Shown: piece after piece, positions 35,050-46,618 of the stretch | Numbering within the stretch: the stretch's first letter is position 1 | Layout of the letters: each line of letters opens with the position of its first letter | Assembly: GCA_933228675.1 (NCBI GenBank) | Contig: OW121744.1 | Coordinates: 59,160,928-59,224,927, forward strand | Direction of reading: 5' to 3' | Length of the DNA stretch: 64,000 bases | Origin: Stomorhina lunata | Taxonomy: Eukaryota > Arthropoda > Insecta > Diptera > Rhiniidae | Made by a program: the position numbers and the translations under genes | Notes under the pieces: model-generated | Seen by the model: only the letters and a program-made list of their open reading frames with translations | What the model was told of the DNA's origin: nothing | Databases searched by the model: none

Positions 35050-35620
35050 TAAAAAACAGAGTTTCCTAAATGTTACCTTAGACACTTAAAAAATGTGTCT
35101 TGGGAAACACCGGATACTCATGCTTAGAATATCATGATCATCTTCTGATATTCTCAATATTTATACCATATCTTTCGATCGTTTGTGTGTTAACACACAA
35201 CAATATAAGTTTCGGGCATTACCACTAGTCCAATCCAACTCTTTCGGACATTAGCGATCCCATTCTGTTGGTATTAACAATTACCCTATCTGCTCGTACT
35301 TGAAGATTGTATTAAAATCTCGATTGAACGTCATATGTTGCTTTGTAGCCTAAATCTCCAAAAGTCTTGGTCTATATTTCAAAGGGTATATAAGGCAAAT
35401 GCTGTCATTAGAACGATTGAAACTGAACTTTATTTGTAATAACAAGAAATGAAGTAGAAAACAGAACATACAAACTTGAAGTGCACCTGAATTAATCTTG
35501 GACTCGTTAGATGAAATCACATATAGTGCGTTCGGTGAAATATTTTGATTTAAATTCAGAGAAGTGATCACCGATACCAGAAGTAGTAAACATTAATGGA
35601 CTCTATCATGAAATATCTGA
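35050..35620 (-). pseudogene. Jockey-like RT fragment
   Basis: On the minus strand near 35470-35570 it reads ALYVISSNESKINSGALQ, equivalent to the pre-catalytic RT block of the 1-1260 element. Degraded downstream pieces follow towards 35050. Confidence 0.45.
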
Positions 35621-35824
35621 AACCACAACCATAATTTCACCAAAACGGTGTACTAAACTACACAGATATAAAGGCCAGGAAGTCTTTCGTAAGATGCCCT
35701 ATATGAAATTCATTCTACCAGTGTCTTAGTAGACTTTTCGTAATTTACAATAAGGAATTTCGCCATGCTCTCCATTTCTTTGGAGGGTATATAACAAATT
35801 GCCATGCCCGTTAATGTTAGAGGT

Positions 35825-36045
35825 TAAGCTCTCGCTTGCGAACTGTGGTGGTATAGCACGTTAGTCAAAAGTTCGATCCCTGACCACTGTTTATTGTGTA
35901 TTAGGCTATGTAAAACTTCTCTAACGAATGCATTTGCCGTTCGGAGCCGTAGTTAAAACGTAGGTCCCTATCAATGAGTCTAAAAATAGAGTCGGATGCA
36001 GCTTTTTTGCAATTGGAATGTTGTGTGGGAACTATAGATATATAA
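35825..36045 (+). mobile_element. tRNA-derived SINE, copy 1
   Basis: The tRNA-like head has GTGGTATAGCACGTTAG and a B-box GTTCGATCCC (about 35870-35880). It is followed by a conserved body: TATTAGGCTATG.AAAACTT, GCCGTTCGGAGCCG, TTAAAACGTAGGTCCCT, TCGGATGCAGCT, CAATTGGAATGTTGT. The same body occurs at 49340-49520 (inverted) and 55378-55684. Confidence 0.7.
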
Positions 36046-36626
36046 GCTCTCCCTTTTTAGGGATGGGCATTACATTAGCAATCATACATTACAAGGAAAA
36101 TTATGTGACATGTTGCTTGATATGATGTAGTGCTAATGCAGAAGAGATCTGCTTCAAAAGAAGTGCTGAAATGAATTATGATTTATTTGAATTATTTATG
36201 TTAAGGCCCACTAAAACTTAACATTATGAATTTTTGAGAACCTAAATGGAAAGATTCCAATTACTTAGAGGATTCCAATTACTACAACATCGTAGTTTTT
36301 AGTTTTGAAAGTGAGGACAAGGTCGCGAGCAGTGTTGTCTATGCTTAGTGCTTTGTTGTGAAAATTTTTCGCTTCAATGCTTGTGTTTTTTCTTAATATT
36401 TGCGGTGCTTTTAATTTTCGATCTCCCCCGTTTTGTCCATACTCAACTCTTATTTGCGGAATTGTTTCGTGTACAATATTATTTGTTATTGAGGATTTGA
36501 TTTTTCAGACTCTTAATTGGGAAATTCAAACTGTTCCCGTCAATAGTAAACAATCTAATAATTAAGTTTGTGTTAATAGTAGATCGAACATGATGCCGAA
36601 AATTCTGGATGCCCAGTTAAGGTCTC
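36046..36626. other. Unassigned, upstream of a tandem array
   Basis: No ORF with recognisable motifs. The segment 36320-36626 leads directly into the tandem repeat and may be part of the same element. Confidence 0.35.
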
Positions 36627-37710
36627 AACATCCGAAAGAATTGAAAGAATATAGCTTAAGCCGATCGAAAGTAAAAAGTTATTTTCCACCTAAAAATGTA
36701 AGGGTACACATATGTTCAGTTTCCATGGTAAAAATACATCAATTGAGTTAAAAATTGCTCCCTTATTCGCAATATTCTCAACATTTGGATCCGAGTTTCT
36801 GCCTGCGTCGTCATTATATCATCAAACGTTAATTTTTCAAGATTTGTTGCCAGTTCTTGTATTTTTTTCCAAAAATCAATTACGGTTCGAATTTCTTATC
36901 ACAAAGGACAACTTCTGCGATCTACCGCTGTTGATCTATTAAAGCACAGGACCCAACACTTAACTTTTAGTTAAAATATGCTTTAGTCAAACAACATCCG
37001 AAAGAATTGAAAGAATATAGTTTAAGCCGATCGGAAGTAAAAAGTTATTTTCCACCTAAAAATGTAAGGGTATACATGTGTTCAGTTTCCATGGTAAAAA
37101 TACATCAATTGAGTTAAAAATTGCCTCTTATCCGCAATATTCTAAAGATTTGGATCCAATTTTCTGCCTGCGTAGTCTTATATCCATCAAAAGTTAATTT
37201 TTCAAAATTTGTTGGCAGTTCTTGTACTTTTTTCCAAAAATCAAATACTTATCACACAGGACAACTTCTGCGATCCACCGCTGTTGATCTATTAAAGCAC
37301 AGGACCCAAACACTTAACTTTTAGTTAAAATATGCTTTGGTCAAACAACATCCGAAAGAATTGAAAGAATATAGTTTAAGCCGATCGAAAGTAAAAAGTT
37401 ATTTTCCACCTAAAAATGTAAGGGTATACATGTGTTCAGTTTCCATGGTAAAAATACATCAATTGAGTTAAAAATTGCCCTCTTATCCGCAATATTCTCA
37501 ACATTTGGATCCGAGTTTCTGCCTGCGTCGTCATTATATCATCAAACGTTAATTTTTCAAGATTTGTTGCCAGTTCTTGTATTTTTTTCCAAAAATCAAT
37601 TACGGTTCGAATTTCTTATCACAAAGGACAACTTCTGCGATCCACCGCTGTTGATCTATTAAGGCACAGGACCTAAACACTTAACTTTTAGTTCAAATAT
37701 GCTTTAGTCA
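36627..37710 (+). repeat. Three tandem copies of a 355-365 bp unit
   Basis: Units start at about 36627, 36992 and 37346 with CAACATCCGAAAGAATTGAA and end with AACTTTTAGTTMAAATATGC. Copies 1 and 3 are closer to each other than to copy 2, which has small deletions. ORFs at 36712 and 37432 encode near-identical peptides only because the unit repeats. It could be promoter-type repeats of a retrotransposon 5' UTR; no adjacent ORF supports this. Confidence 0.7.
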
Positions 37711-38127
37711 AAAATTGGGTTGAAAATTCCTTTAATGCACTTGGTGTAAAAATTTTTATATTTGATCTTAGTGAATATTGAATAAAAAAGTTTAGTCGAT
37801 TTTAAAGTTTAAATTTTTTACTTTTGCCCCGCTAGATCAGTAACTTCGCCCACAGTGCGATGGTCCGTCTACCAAAATAACTGTCTGAACCCAATTTAAT
37901 TAATAGTTTCATTAAATTTTTTAAAAACGAAGTGAAATTTCTGACCCAAATCTGAATAATTGGCCGATTTTGGGTAAATTCAACTACCAAAACAAGTGAG
38001 TGTACCAAATATTGTCAAATTGTCCAAACTTTGATAACAATTTCATGTTGACGCCAATTAAATTATAATGATTTTTGGTATCAAAAACATGAAAAAAATG
38101 TCAGTGTTTTTTTGTGAAAATTATGAG
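37711..38127. other. Non-coding flank of the tandem array
   Basis: AT-rich. A TGAATTT..ACTTTTGCCCCGC-like stretch near 37800 recurs nowhere I could see. No gene. Confidence 0.3.
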
Positions 38128-38135
38128 TTTTTTTC

Positions 38136-38653
38136 CAGGGACCGAAAATAACTGTTATTTTTGAATTTTTGATTAAAAAGCAACCGCTAGGAAATGTCGG
38201 AGAATTAAACCAAGTATACCATTTTGATAGTCTTAGACCAAATTTTCATAAAATGCGATGCTTTTTAAAAATCTTTTTTTTATTTTTTAGAAAAAAAAAA
38301 ATAACAGTTATTTTTTGATTTTTATTTTTTTGAGCAAAAATAACAGTTATTTTTAACATTTATTTTTTCGAGCAAAAATAAAAGTTATTTTTTAACTTTT
38401 ATTTTTTCGAGCAAAAATAACAGTTATTTTGGACTTTTGTTATATCTAGCAAAATTAAAAGTTATTTTTTGACTTTTATTTTTTCGAGCAGAAATAAAAG
38501 TTATTTTTTGACTTTTATTTTTTCGAGCAGAAATAAAAGTTATTTTTTTTATCGAAAAAATAAAAGTCAAAAAATGACTTTTATGTCTACTCCAAAAAAA
38601 TAAAAGTCAAAAAATAACTTTTTTTATAAAAGTTATAACAGTTACGGTCCCTG
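38136..38653. mobile_element. hAT-like MITE with internal AAAATAACAGTTATTTT repeats
   Basis: The ends are CAGGGACCGAAAATAACTG and the inverted CAGTTACGGTCCCTG. The flanking 8-mers TTTTTTTC (38128-38135) and GTTTTTTC (38654-38661) are a plausible target duplication with one mismatch. The interior is 6-8 diverged units of about 40 bp (ACTTTTATTTTTTCGAGCA plus AAAATAAAAGTTATTTT), partly inverted near 38560-38620. No ORF. Confidence 0.6.
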
Positions 38654-38879
38654 GTTTTTTCTGACTTATGGTGCTTTTTAAAATTTGAAAGTTGACAACG
38701 CTGGTCGTGAGCGTTATTTTGGTATCATTGAACACTTGAAACATGTGTCAGTTCATTTGGTAGTTGCTCTATATTGTACATCTGGAGTTTTATGGCTTAA
38801 ATGACAAAGATGGGTTGTATCACCAGCAAAAAAAAACTTCTGAATTGAATCGGAAGAGTCATCGAATTTGCATTTATAA

Positions 38880-39307
38880 TAGAGCGGTTCGCCTTCCATA
38901 CAAAAAATAAAAGTTGTGTCAGTCACCCCCTATGATTAAAGATAATGTTAAAACAATTCCAAAAAATATTTTTTTAGTATTTTGTTCACTGCGTCGCCAT
39001 TTTATGTCCGATCATAACATTTTATATAACGGCGTTCGCGGCTCTGTAAAGGCTACACTTCTCTCTAGAAATTGAAGAGGTTGTAAAAAACTATCAAAGA
39101 GAGAAATGTAACCCTTACAGAGCCCCGAACATCGATATATAAAGTGTTATGATTGGACTAAAGATGGCGACACAGTTAACAAAATACAAAAAAGGGCGGT
39201 ATTTGTAGGCGTGTTAAAAAAATAAAAAAAAAAAAATTTGGAATTATTTTAACATTATCTTTTATTCTAGGGGTAGACTGACTCAACTTTTTTTTCGAAC
39301 CACTCTA
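38880..39307. mobile_element. Foldback MITE, about 430 bp
   Basis: The ends are TAGAGCGGTTCG and the inverted CGAACCACTCTA. The arms of about 190 bp are complementary almost throughout: TGTGTCAGTCACCCC with GGGGTAGACTGACTCA, GTCGCCATTTTATGTCCGAT with its inverse at 39155-39175, and GGCTCTGTAAAGG with CCTTACAGAGCC. No ORF. Confidence 0.65.
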
Positions 39308-40069
39308 ATATATAACGTTATCTCTTCAATAATATGTCATGAATTTAATCCATAGATTATAAAAGCTTCAGAAGTTAATACCTAAATAAAATACTAACGG
39401 TCTTATGCAAAAAAATGTAACAACGATTGGTAAACTAAAGTTAAGCAAAATTCCTTAAAGTATTATCCTAAAACGATTGTTAGCTTAACAAACCGATGTT
39501 AATCTTTTGTTAACATCAAATAATTTAAAGTAGCTGTCTACATAATTTAAAGCTACGTTAAATATTTTACTGTTTTGACAAATGATATTTTGCGAAAACT
39601 TTTAAAGAAAATATTTAAGTTTTTAGACGTATCTAATAAAAATAATGTTTTTGCTAAATTTCGTTATCATATTTTTTGAAAATTGCTATTTTTTTTATCA
39701 TATAAAAGGTTTCGGGGGTGGGGAGTTTATGAAATATAATTTCCATGATATTTCATACTCTATTTTACATATTTCATACTAAAATCAAACTTTTCAAAGA
39801 AATTGATAATACAAATTTTAATTTTTAACAAAAAATTCGTGTTTTCAACAAAAAACAGACATCGGTCAATGAAATTTACAAAAAACATTATAGTGATGTA
39901 TATATACTCAACATGAGTTAAAAGTACTCGATTTTTAAAAAATCGGTTTAAACCCTTAGTAAAAATTTGCTTATTTATTATTTTACTGTATTATAAATAT
40001 GTTTAGTTTATGCTTTTATATAACATAAACATAATTTTACATTAAGAAAAGAAGAAAAATGTTATTTTA
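39308..40069. other. AT-rich intergenic
   Basis: No gene, repeat end or RNA recognised. Confidence 0.4.
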
Positions 40070-40071
40070 TA

Positions 40072-41333
40072 TCGGGTGTTTTTTATTGAGGTATAGAACT
40101 TTAAGTTGGCATCACTTTTTTAACTGCGGCCATTTTCTCAGCTGTCAAGTGATTAATATTTAGTTTGGTTTGCCATTTCATCATGAACAGGTTGACAAAA
40201 GAACAACGCTTGCAAATCGTGCAAATTTATTTCGAAAATAATGGTTCAGTTCGCGAAGTTTACCGCAAGCTCCGTCCATTTTATGGTCGACATAATCGTC
40301 CATCAGAGCAATTAATTCGGTTAACCATGGATCGTTTTCGCACTACGTTTACTCTATGTGATAATACGCATCCGCAGTGACGTCGAACAGTGCGCACCGA
40401 AGAAACAATTGCCGCTGTAGAGCAAAGTGTTGAAGAGGACCCGAATGAATCGATTCGCCACCGTGCACAGCAATTGGAGCTGTGTCCATCAACTTTATGG
40501 AAGTTGATGCAAGAATTAAAGCCGCGAGACCATGCAATGCTTCGTGATTTTGGTGTATAGGCCGAAAATGAGATTGATCTCGATGCTGATTTTCATCGCA
40601 AAATTTTGTTCAGTGATGAGGCTCATTTTTGGTTGAATGGCTACGTCAACAAGCAAAATTGCCGCAGTTGGAGTGAAGATAATCCACATGAGACCCTTGA
40701 GACGCCATTACATCCACAAAAACTGACTGTTTGGTGTGCTCTATGGGCTGGTGGAGTCATTGGGCCATACTTCTTCCGAAATAATGCTGGAGAGTCAGTT
40801 ATCATAAATGGAGACCGGTATAGAGCCATGATAACCGACTATTTTGTTCCCCAATTGGATGGCATGAATGTGGATGAGTTGTGGTTCCAACAAGACGGCG
40901 CTACATGCCACACAGCGCACGTCACAATTGATTTATTGAAGGAAACATTCGATGAGCGCATAATTTCGCGGAATGGACCTATCAATTGGCCACCAAGATC
41001 GTGCGATTTGACACCACTGGATTATTTTCTTTGGGGATATGTGAAGTCGCTCGTCTACGCCAACAAACCAGAAACGTTAGGGGACTTGGAAGCCAACATT
41101 CGTGACGTTATTGCCAACATACGGCCCCATATGCTCGAAAAAGTAGTTGAAAATTGGACCTGTAGAATTGGCTTTATTCGAGCCAGCCGCGGCGGCCACA
41201 TGCCCGAAATCATATTTAAACATTAATGGCATAAAATTATCCTTCCAATGAAGCCAAATTAATGGACATTAAAACGATTTTCTTGTGTTTTATTTCAATT
41301 CGAAGTTCTATACCTCTAACAAAAAACACCCTT
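40072..41333 (+). mobile_element. DD41D mariner copy 2
   Basis: TA flanks at 40070-40071 and 41334-41335. Termini TCGGGTGTTTTTTATTGAGG and the inverted CCTCTAACAAAAAACACCC. It is 1262 bp. Confidence 0.85.
40183..41226 (+). pseudogene. DD41D transposase, copy 2 (two stops, one deletion)
   Basis: ATG at 40183 begins MNRLTKEQRLQIVQIYFENN. This copy keeps the LIRLTMDRF segment after PSEQ that copies 1 and 3 lack, so it best represents the ancestral HTH linker. It is broken by TGA at 40378 (CGA in copy 3), TAG at 40558 (TGG in copy 3) and a deletion of about 45 bp after TTATGGAAG near 40503. The catalytic half from 40606 is open and has SDEAHFWLN, QQDGATCHTA and DLTPLDYFLWG, with D-41-D spacing. 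Inactive. Confidence 0.85.
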
Positions 41334-41335
41334 TA

Positions 41336-43130
41336 TTAAAAACATACAAAACATTATTTAAAAATTCGACTACCCGGAGGAAACAATGAATAATTAATTC
41401 GTTGTTTTGTATATTTAACTATAAAGAGACAAGAGAGAATGACGATGTTGCCAGCATTAACATGTAAAATTGACTTGACGTATTCATTAGTTAAAGAACT
41501 GTTTTTGGATACTATTTTTAACAATCGTTTGTTAGCCTTAATGTATTTGGTAACTAACGTGTTCTTTAAGCAATATTTACGATTTTTTTTAACATAAGAC
41601 CGTAAATGTACCATGTACATTTAAATAGAGCATGTAGTTACAATTGGGAAAGTATCACTTAACATCGCGGATATCAGCCTCGTAGCTTACTCATCTTATT
41701 TTCATAATTTGAAAGGCAACTTTTGATTTCATGGTATAATTTCAATTGCCTGTAATGACCACTTTTGATGCTTTTTGTTTGTAAGAATCAGCACTTTCCA
41801 GAAAAAAGCTGAATACCGGTTGTTTATACACTATTTTCCTATAAGTGTAGCAGGAGTTCTGATAAGTAAATATATATATATATATATTTTCCCGATATTT
41901 CTGTAGTTTTTAAGAATTAATGAATTGGCATTTTCTATTTATAGTAACACTTGTACTCGTATATAGCGTTCGCTTTCATATTACAATTTTTCATTTAAAC
42001 AGAATTGTTATATATTTAAGGAGTCCCTTACACATTAATTTTTTATCTATGTATATAAGCTTTGGATTTTAAAAGGAATTTTTTATGTATATAAAAATTT
42101 GAATCTCCTTGTCAAATCACTTTTTAATATTTTCATAAAAATTCACAAGAGGACTTTTGTATTTCCATAAGACCCGATTAAACACTTACAAAATGTTTCA
42201 TTATAAAAATTGTATATCCTTTAACAATAAAAAAGCCTTTTTGATTTTCTAAGACAGAAGCGACTAAAGGTTACACTGGTTTAATGTATTTTAAAAGACT
42301 ACGAAGTTGTGACTATTGATCAGGAATATTTATACGAAAATGCAACAAAAAGACTTATCTGCATTTGCCATTAATTGCAAATAAATATTTGAGAATAAAC
42401 TGAAGTGCATCTTTTCTTTTTTTTTTGTGCAATAGAAAAAAAAAAATTCACAAATGCTTTTAGATACAAGTTTTTTTTTTTTGGCTTAAGTGAAATATGA
42501 TGGAAGCCAACAAATAATGGTGGCAATAAATACTGAGATTCTCTTGAACTTTACCTATTCGCGCTCCACCACGAGCAGCCACAATCAAAAGTTTAATTCA
42601 TTGTTAGAAACAGTTAATGCAACGACTCAAATCGAGACTCTCGGACGGACGAACGGACATAAAGACTTCATCTTTACACGTATTCTTTATGTTTTCTGCC
42701 ACTTCGTTGGAAATTTTATGTGGATGATGACAAAACAAAAGTGGGTGTAGTCTCTATTCACCTCAAGTGATAAACGAAGTTGTTGTATGTTTTGATGTGT
42801 TGCACAGTGTCGCTATTTATATGGATTTCTGAACCAGAAGCTGTCTTTGTTATCCAATGATTCATCTTTTTATACCCACTTTTTCAAAAATAATTCAGAA
42901 AATAGGAAACAGACCGAGTCCCTCTTATTATTGAAAAAAATATTGTGTACAAAGTTTGAAGGCTAGGGTAACTCAATTAAACTATGATGCTATGGTGTTT
43001 ATATATTTATATTATTGGCTTTCCCATTGAACCATCCAGATCGAATTTAAAAGATTGTGAGGACCCATTTTTTTTTTATAAAATTGTGGCCACACAGTGG
43101 TACCAAATAAAAGGGGAATATGAATTCTGA
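41336..43130. other. Intergenic, low complexity
   Basis: A (TA)n tract lies at about 41871-41889. ORFs at 41354 (-) and 42490 (+) show no family motif. A CTCTCGGACGGACGAACGGA tract near 42638 resembles Helentron-like cores. No gene supported. Confidence 0.35.
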
Positions 43131-43644
43131 CATATGAGCCCTTGATTATGAAAGTGGTATAAGTCAGTAATTTTAAAAAATCGACTTTATCAGCTATTTC
43201 GTATCAAATCCTAATAAAATTACATAATCTGAAGAGATAAGCAGTTTACCACGAAAATGAAATTAAATTACTGTTCATTTTGATAGTGGTATAAGTCAGT
43301 CTATTTATAACTATAATAATTAAAATTTTGTTTTCCTTACTTCTTAGGTGCATGGTATGTTTAGCAACTTTATATAAAATAACACGGCAGATATTTTCGT
43401 AGAACCTTTTGACCCTCTAACTCCCCTCCATAACTGAGTTTTGTGGCCTTATTCTAACAAAATGTAAAAAACACCCCGAAAAAGGGGGAGAGTGGGGATG
43501 AAATGTTCTACAAAAATGTTGGCCATAAAATTTTACTATATGTGTCAGAAGACATCAAAACCTAAAACTTAACCATTACACAAGATCACATCACACTTAA
43601 GATCGAAAGTATCTAAGTGCTGACTTAGATATTCAAAAAATATA

Positions 43645-45315
43645 CAGACGCGGACAATATTTTTGGCACACTAAGTATTTTTTAATAAAACAAAAGAATT
43701 CTACAAGAAAAACAAATGGGATCACTTTCTCTTTTCTAATATGTTCTAAACCAACTTGTACTTCATAACATAGGTACACAAAATTTAAGATTAATTCTGC
43801 ATGTTTTAAGAAAAAGTCATTAAAAATTTTTAGTTCATATTTTAGGGGACAAAATTATTGGCACAGATAAAAAGATGTGGCTATAGATTTAACACCATTT
43901 CGATATGGCATCACTTAAAGTTGTTGACAGCTGGAAAGTTCCGTTGTTTTTCAAATGACGCTGTATAAAAAATTTTAATTACATTTTGCATTTCATAAAT
44001 AGTGAAATTGTGGTAAATAATTAAAAATGTGCCCAAAGAGGAAGGAAACAACCGTAAAAGAGCGAAAAATTATTTTACATCTGCATAATCAGCAAAAACC
44101 GTATGCAGAAATAGGCGAAATTATGGGTCGGAGCCGATTTACCATACGAAATATCATAAAACGTTTTGCTGGTTCAACCAATTTGTCTAGCAAAAGACAT
44201 ACTGGTCGGCCTTGTGTTCTTAGTGAGAGAGAAGAGGTGCAAATTGTAACAAAAATCAAGAAAAACCCAAGATTGACGTCTACTCGGCTTGCTTCTGAAG
44301 TAAAAGAAGAGTTTGGAAAAGAAATTCACCCAAAAACTATACGCAGGACACTGCATCGAGCTGGGTATAAATCTAGAGTGGCTAGAAGAAAACCTCTTGT
44401 CAGTGAAAACAACAAAAAGAAAAGGTTAAGTTATGCTAAAGAGTTTAGAAACAAGGGAGAAGACTTCTGGGACAATGTGTTATTTTCTGATGAAAGTAAA
44501 TTTAATATATTTCAATCAGATGGGAAAGTACCAGTTTGGCGAAAACCAAACACCGCATATGATAAAAATAACACTTTGTGTTCAGTTAAACATTGTGGTG
44601 GAGGGGTAGTGGTTTGGGGATGTATGGCCTCATCGGGAGTTGGAGAGCTGGTGTTCATTGATCAGATTATGGATAAAACTCTTTACCTCAATATTTTAAA
44701 AGAAAACGTTACGAAATCTGTGGAAAAGCTAGGCTTGTCAAGAAATTTTTACTTCCAACATGATAATGATCCGAAGCATACGGCTCACGATGTGCGTATG
44801 TGGATAGCCTATAACATCCCCCATATTTTACCCCATCCTCCACAATCTCCGGATCTTAATCCGATCGAACATCTTTGGGAGGAATTGGAAAAACGTATAA
44901 GAAAGCACAACATTTCTAATAAAAACCAGCTTAAAGAGATTCTCTCCCAAGAATGGAAAAATATCAGCTCAGACGTGACCAAAAAATTGGTGCATTCAAT
45001 GCCTAGGAGATTGGGTGAAGTAATTAAGCAAAGAGGATACGCTACTAAATATTGAAATTATTTACTTTTGCCTTACAAATGTTAACTTTTTGAATGTGTG
45101 CCAATAATATTGTCCCATAAATTTTGAACTAAGAACTTTGTTTATTTTTTTTTTTTTCATAAGATATGTAGAATTAATTTTTATTTTTTTGTATCTATGT
45201 AAGAGAGTACAAGTTTGTTAACAATATATTAAAAAATAAAACCTAATACTGTTTGTTTTTTCCTAGAATTCTGTTGTTTTATTTAAAAATGTGCCAAAAA
45301 TTTTGTCCGTGTCTG
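43645..45315 (+). mobile_element. Complete Tc1 (DD34E) element
   Basis: TA flanks at 43643-43644 and 45316-45317. The inverted termini begin CAGACGCGGACAATATTTTT on the left and CAGACACGGACAAAATTTTT on the right (read inward). Imperfect similarity continues for about 75 bp (AATAAAACAAAAGAATTCTA). It is 1671 bp with one full ORF. Confidence 0.9.
44027..45055 (+). CDS. Tc1-family transposase, apparently intact
   Basis: A 342-residue cut-and-paste transposase. Residues 1-110 form the bipartite paired-like DNA-binding region with two HTH units (TVKERKIILHLHNQQKPYAE; GRSRFTIRNIIKRF; and a second after SEREEVQIVTKIK). A GRP motif (GRPCVL) lies between them. The DDE domain has its first Asp in NVLFSDESKFNIF, its second in FYFQHDNDPKHTAHD and its Glu in SPDLNPIEHLWEEL. 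There are 34 residues between the second Asp and the Glu, the canonical DD34E. Length is normal for Tc1, the frame is uninterrupted, and both TIRs are present. ATG context AAAAATG. It could still be active or recently so. Confidence 0.9.
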   Translation: MCPKRKETTVKERKIILHLHNQQKPYAEIGEIMGRSRFTIRNIIKRFAGSTNLSSKRHTGRPCVLSEREEVQIVTKIKKNPRLTSTRLASEVKEEFGKEIHPKTIRRTLHRAGYKSRVARRKPLVSENNKKKRLSYAKEFRNKGEDFWDNVLFSDESKFNIFQSDGKVPVWRKPNTAYDKNNTLCSVKHCGGGVVVWGCMASSGVGELVFIDQIMDKTLYLNILKENVTKSVEKLGLSRNFYFQHDNDPKHTAHDVRMWIAYNIPHILPHPPQSPDLNPIEHLWEELEKRIRKHNISNKNQLKEILSQEWKNISSDVTKKLVHSMPRRLGEVIKQRGYATKY

Positions 45316-45808
45316 TATGAGCCTTTGGTTTTTAAAGTGGTTTAAGTCAGTCATTAAAAAAAATTTAGTTTATCAGCTATTTTGTATAAAATCCTAATAA
45401 AATTTTATAATCTTAAAATATTAGCAGTATGCCATGAAAATTAACTCGATAAATTTTGTATATTTTTTGGTTGATGAACAAAATGCAATTACTGTTTTTT
45501 TGATAGTGGTAAAAGTCAGTCTGTTCATAAAATTTGGAAAAAATAATTACTAATTTTATCATGTCTTCAGATAGCGGTTCAGGTATGATCAAGTAATCCT
45601 TTTAATATAAAAGCGTACTAATTATAGCTAATTGCAGACATTATACGGCGAAGAAACAATTTTCCCAAGAAATGGAAACGAATAAGACTTTTATCGTCTT
45701 CAGATGAATCAGTTCGTTCTTTAAAAATAAATCCGGAACCCTTGCAAATGGAAGAAAACAACATGAAGTCAAGAAAAAGCACACGAAATCAACGAATTCA
45801 AAGTACTA

Positions 45809-45982
45809 GACCTCTCACCTAAAAGAGGAAGACCTAGATTTTTCGAAAGTATTCATTTGCTTCCATTGTACACAACAATTACACCAATAACAGAAGAAAA
45901 ACGTAAAGATATGATGGATTTACTACCCTATATCCCACCAATTTTTCACAAACACTTTATTTCCCTAAATACTAATAAATAA
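45809..45982 (+). pseudogene. Coding remnant of the unclassified TIR element
   Basis: An open stretch reads PKRGRPRFFESIHLLPLYTT, then ITPITEEKRKDMMDLLPYIP and PIFHKHFISL before TAA. The PITxEK..D...LLPYIPP..H pattern recalls the C-terminus of an insect transposon protein I cannot name. The upstream part is missing or scrambled around the Tc1 insertion. Confidence 0.4.
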
Positions 45983-46618
45983 TTTACTTTGTTACAATAA
46001 AATGAGTTTAAATAAAATTTTAATTACTAATAAAAATATTTGGTTATTGGTGTAAGTCATTCATAAAGTCATCACGTTCATTTCGAAAGTGGTATAAGTC
46101 ATTTCAACCTTTCAAAACCACATTTCCTCTTAAAAATCGTTATAAATTTTACAATTATAATAAATACTTGTATGTTGGCACTGCTTTACTGTAAAAAAAT
46201 CACATTCTATAATATAGAAATATTTTTAAATACTTTAAAATGCAAAACTCTAAATATCTCCAAACTAAAAAAACATGACTTATACCACTTTCAAAATCAA
46301 GGGCTCATATGGAGTTTTTCTGGTGGGTCAATGGATTACATCCATTTCAAGGGGGCAGATTACATCCGCCAAAGTGTCTTTTCGTTTCAGCAATTACAAA
46401 ATGATGTCAAGAACAAGAGCCAAGCTAAGCAATTCCAAAAGGATGCCAAGAGAAAAAGCCAAGTGATGCCAAGATGAAGCCAAGACGATACTAGAGGGTC
46501 AGGTGTAGAAGCCAACTTAAAATATAACGAGCTGCAACAACATGTGGATCAAACGTGTTGCTTCATTAGGAATAAGTATGATAAAAATAAAGTTATTACA
46601 ACCGCTATCGGTTCACAC

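Larger units (their letters stand above)
43131..46311. mobile_element. Unclassified TIR element with AAAGTGGTATAAGTC ends
   Basis: The left end CATATGAGCCCTTGATTATG followed by AAAGTGGTATAAGTCA is mirrored at the right end (46276-46311, ending GGGCTCATATG). Internal copies of GTGGTATAAGTC or close variants lie at 43293, 45335, 45510 and 46090. A coding remnant ending in a stop is at 45809-45982. The element is interrupted by a complete Tc1 element (43645-45315). A related end is at 54210-54600. The superfamily is not recognised. Confidence 0.55.

Noticed and set aside
36712..37662. Nearly identical 76-aa ORFs at 36712 and 37432
   Set aside because: They repeat because the DNA unit repeats; the middle unit lacks the frame and no family motif is present.
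42490..42750. Plus ORF of 86 aa
   Set aside because: No start context, domain, splice support or repeat conservation; it includes a GGACGGAC microsatellite-like tract.
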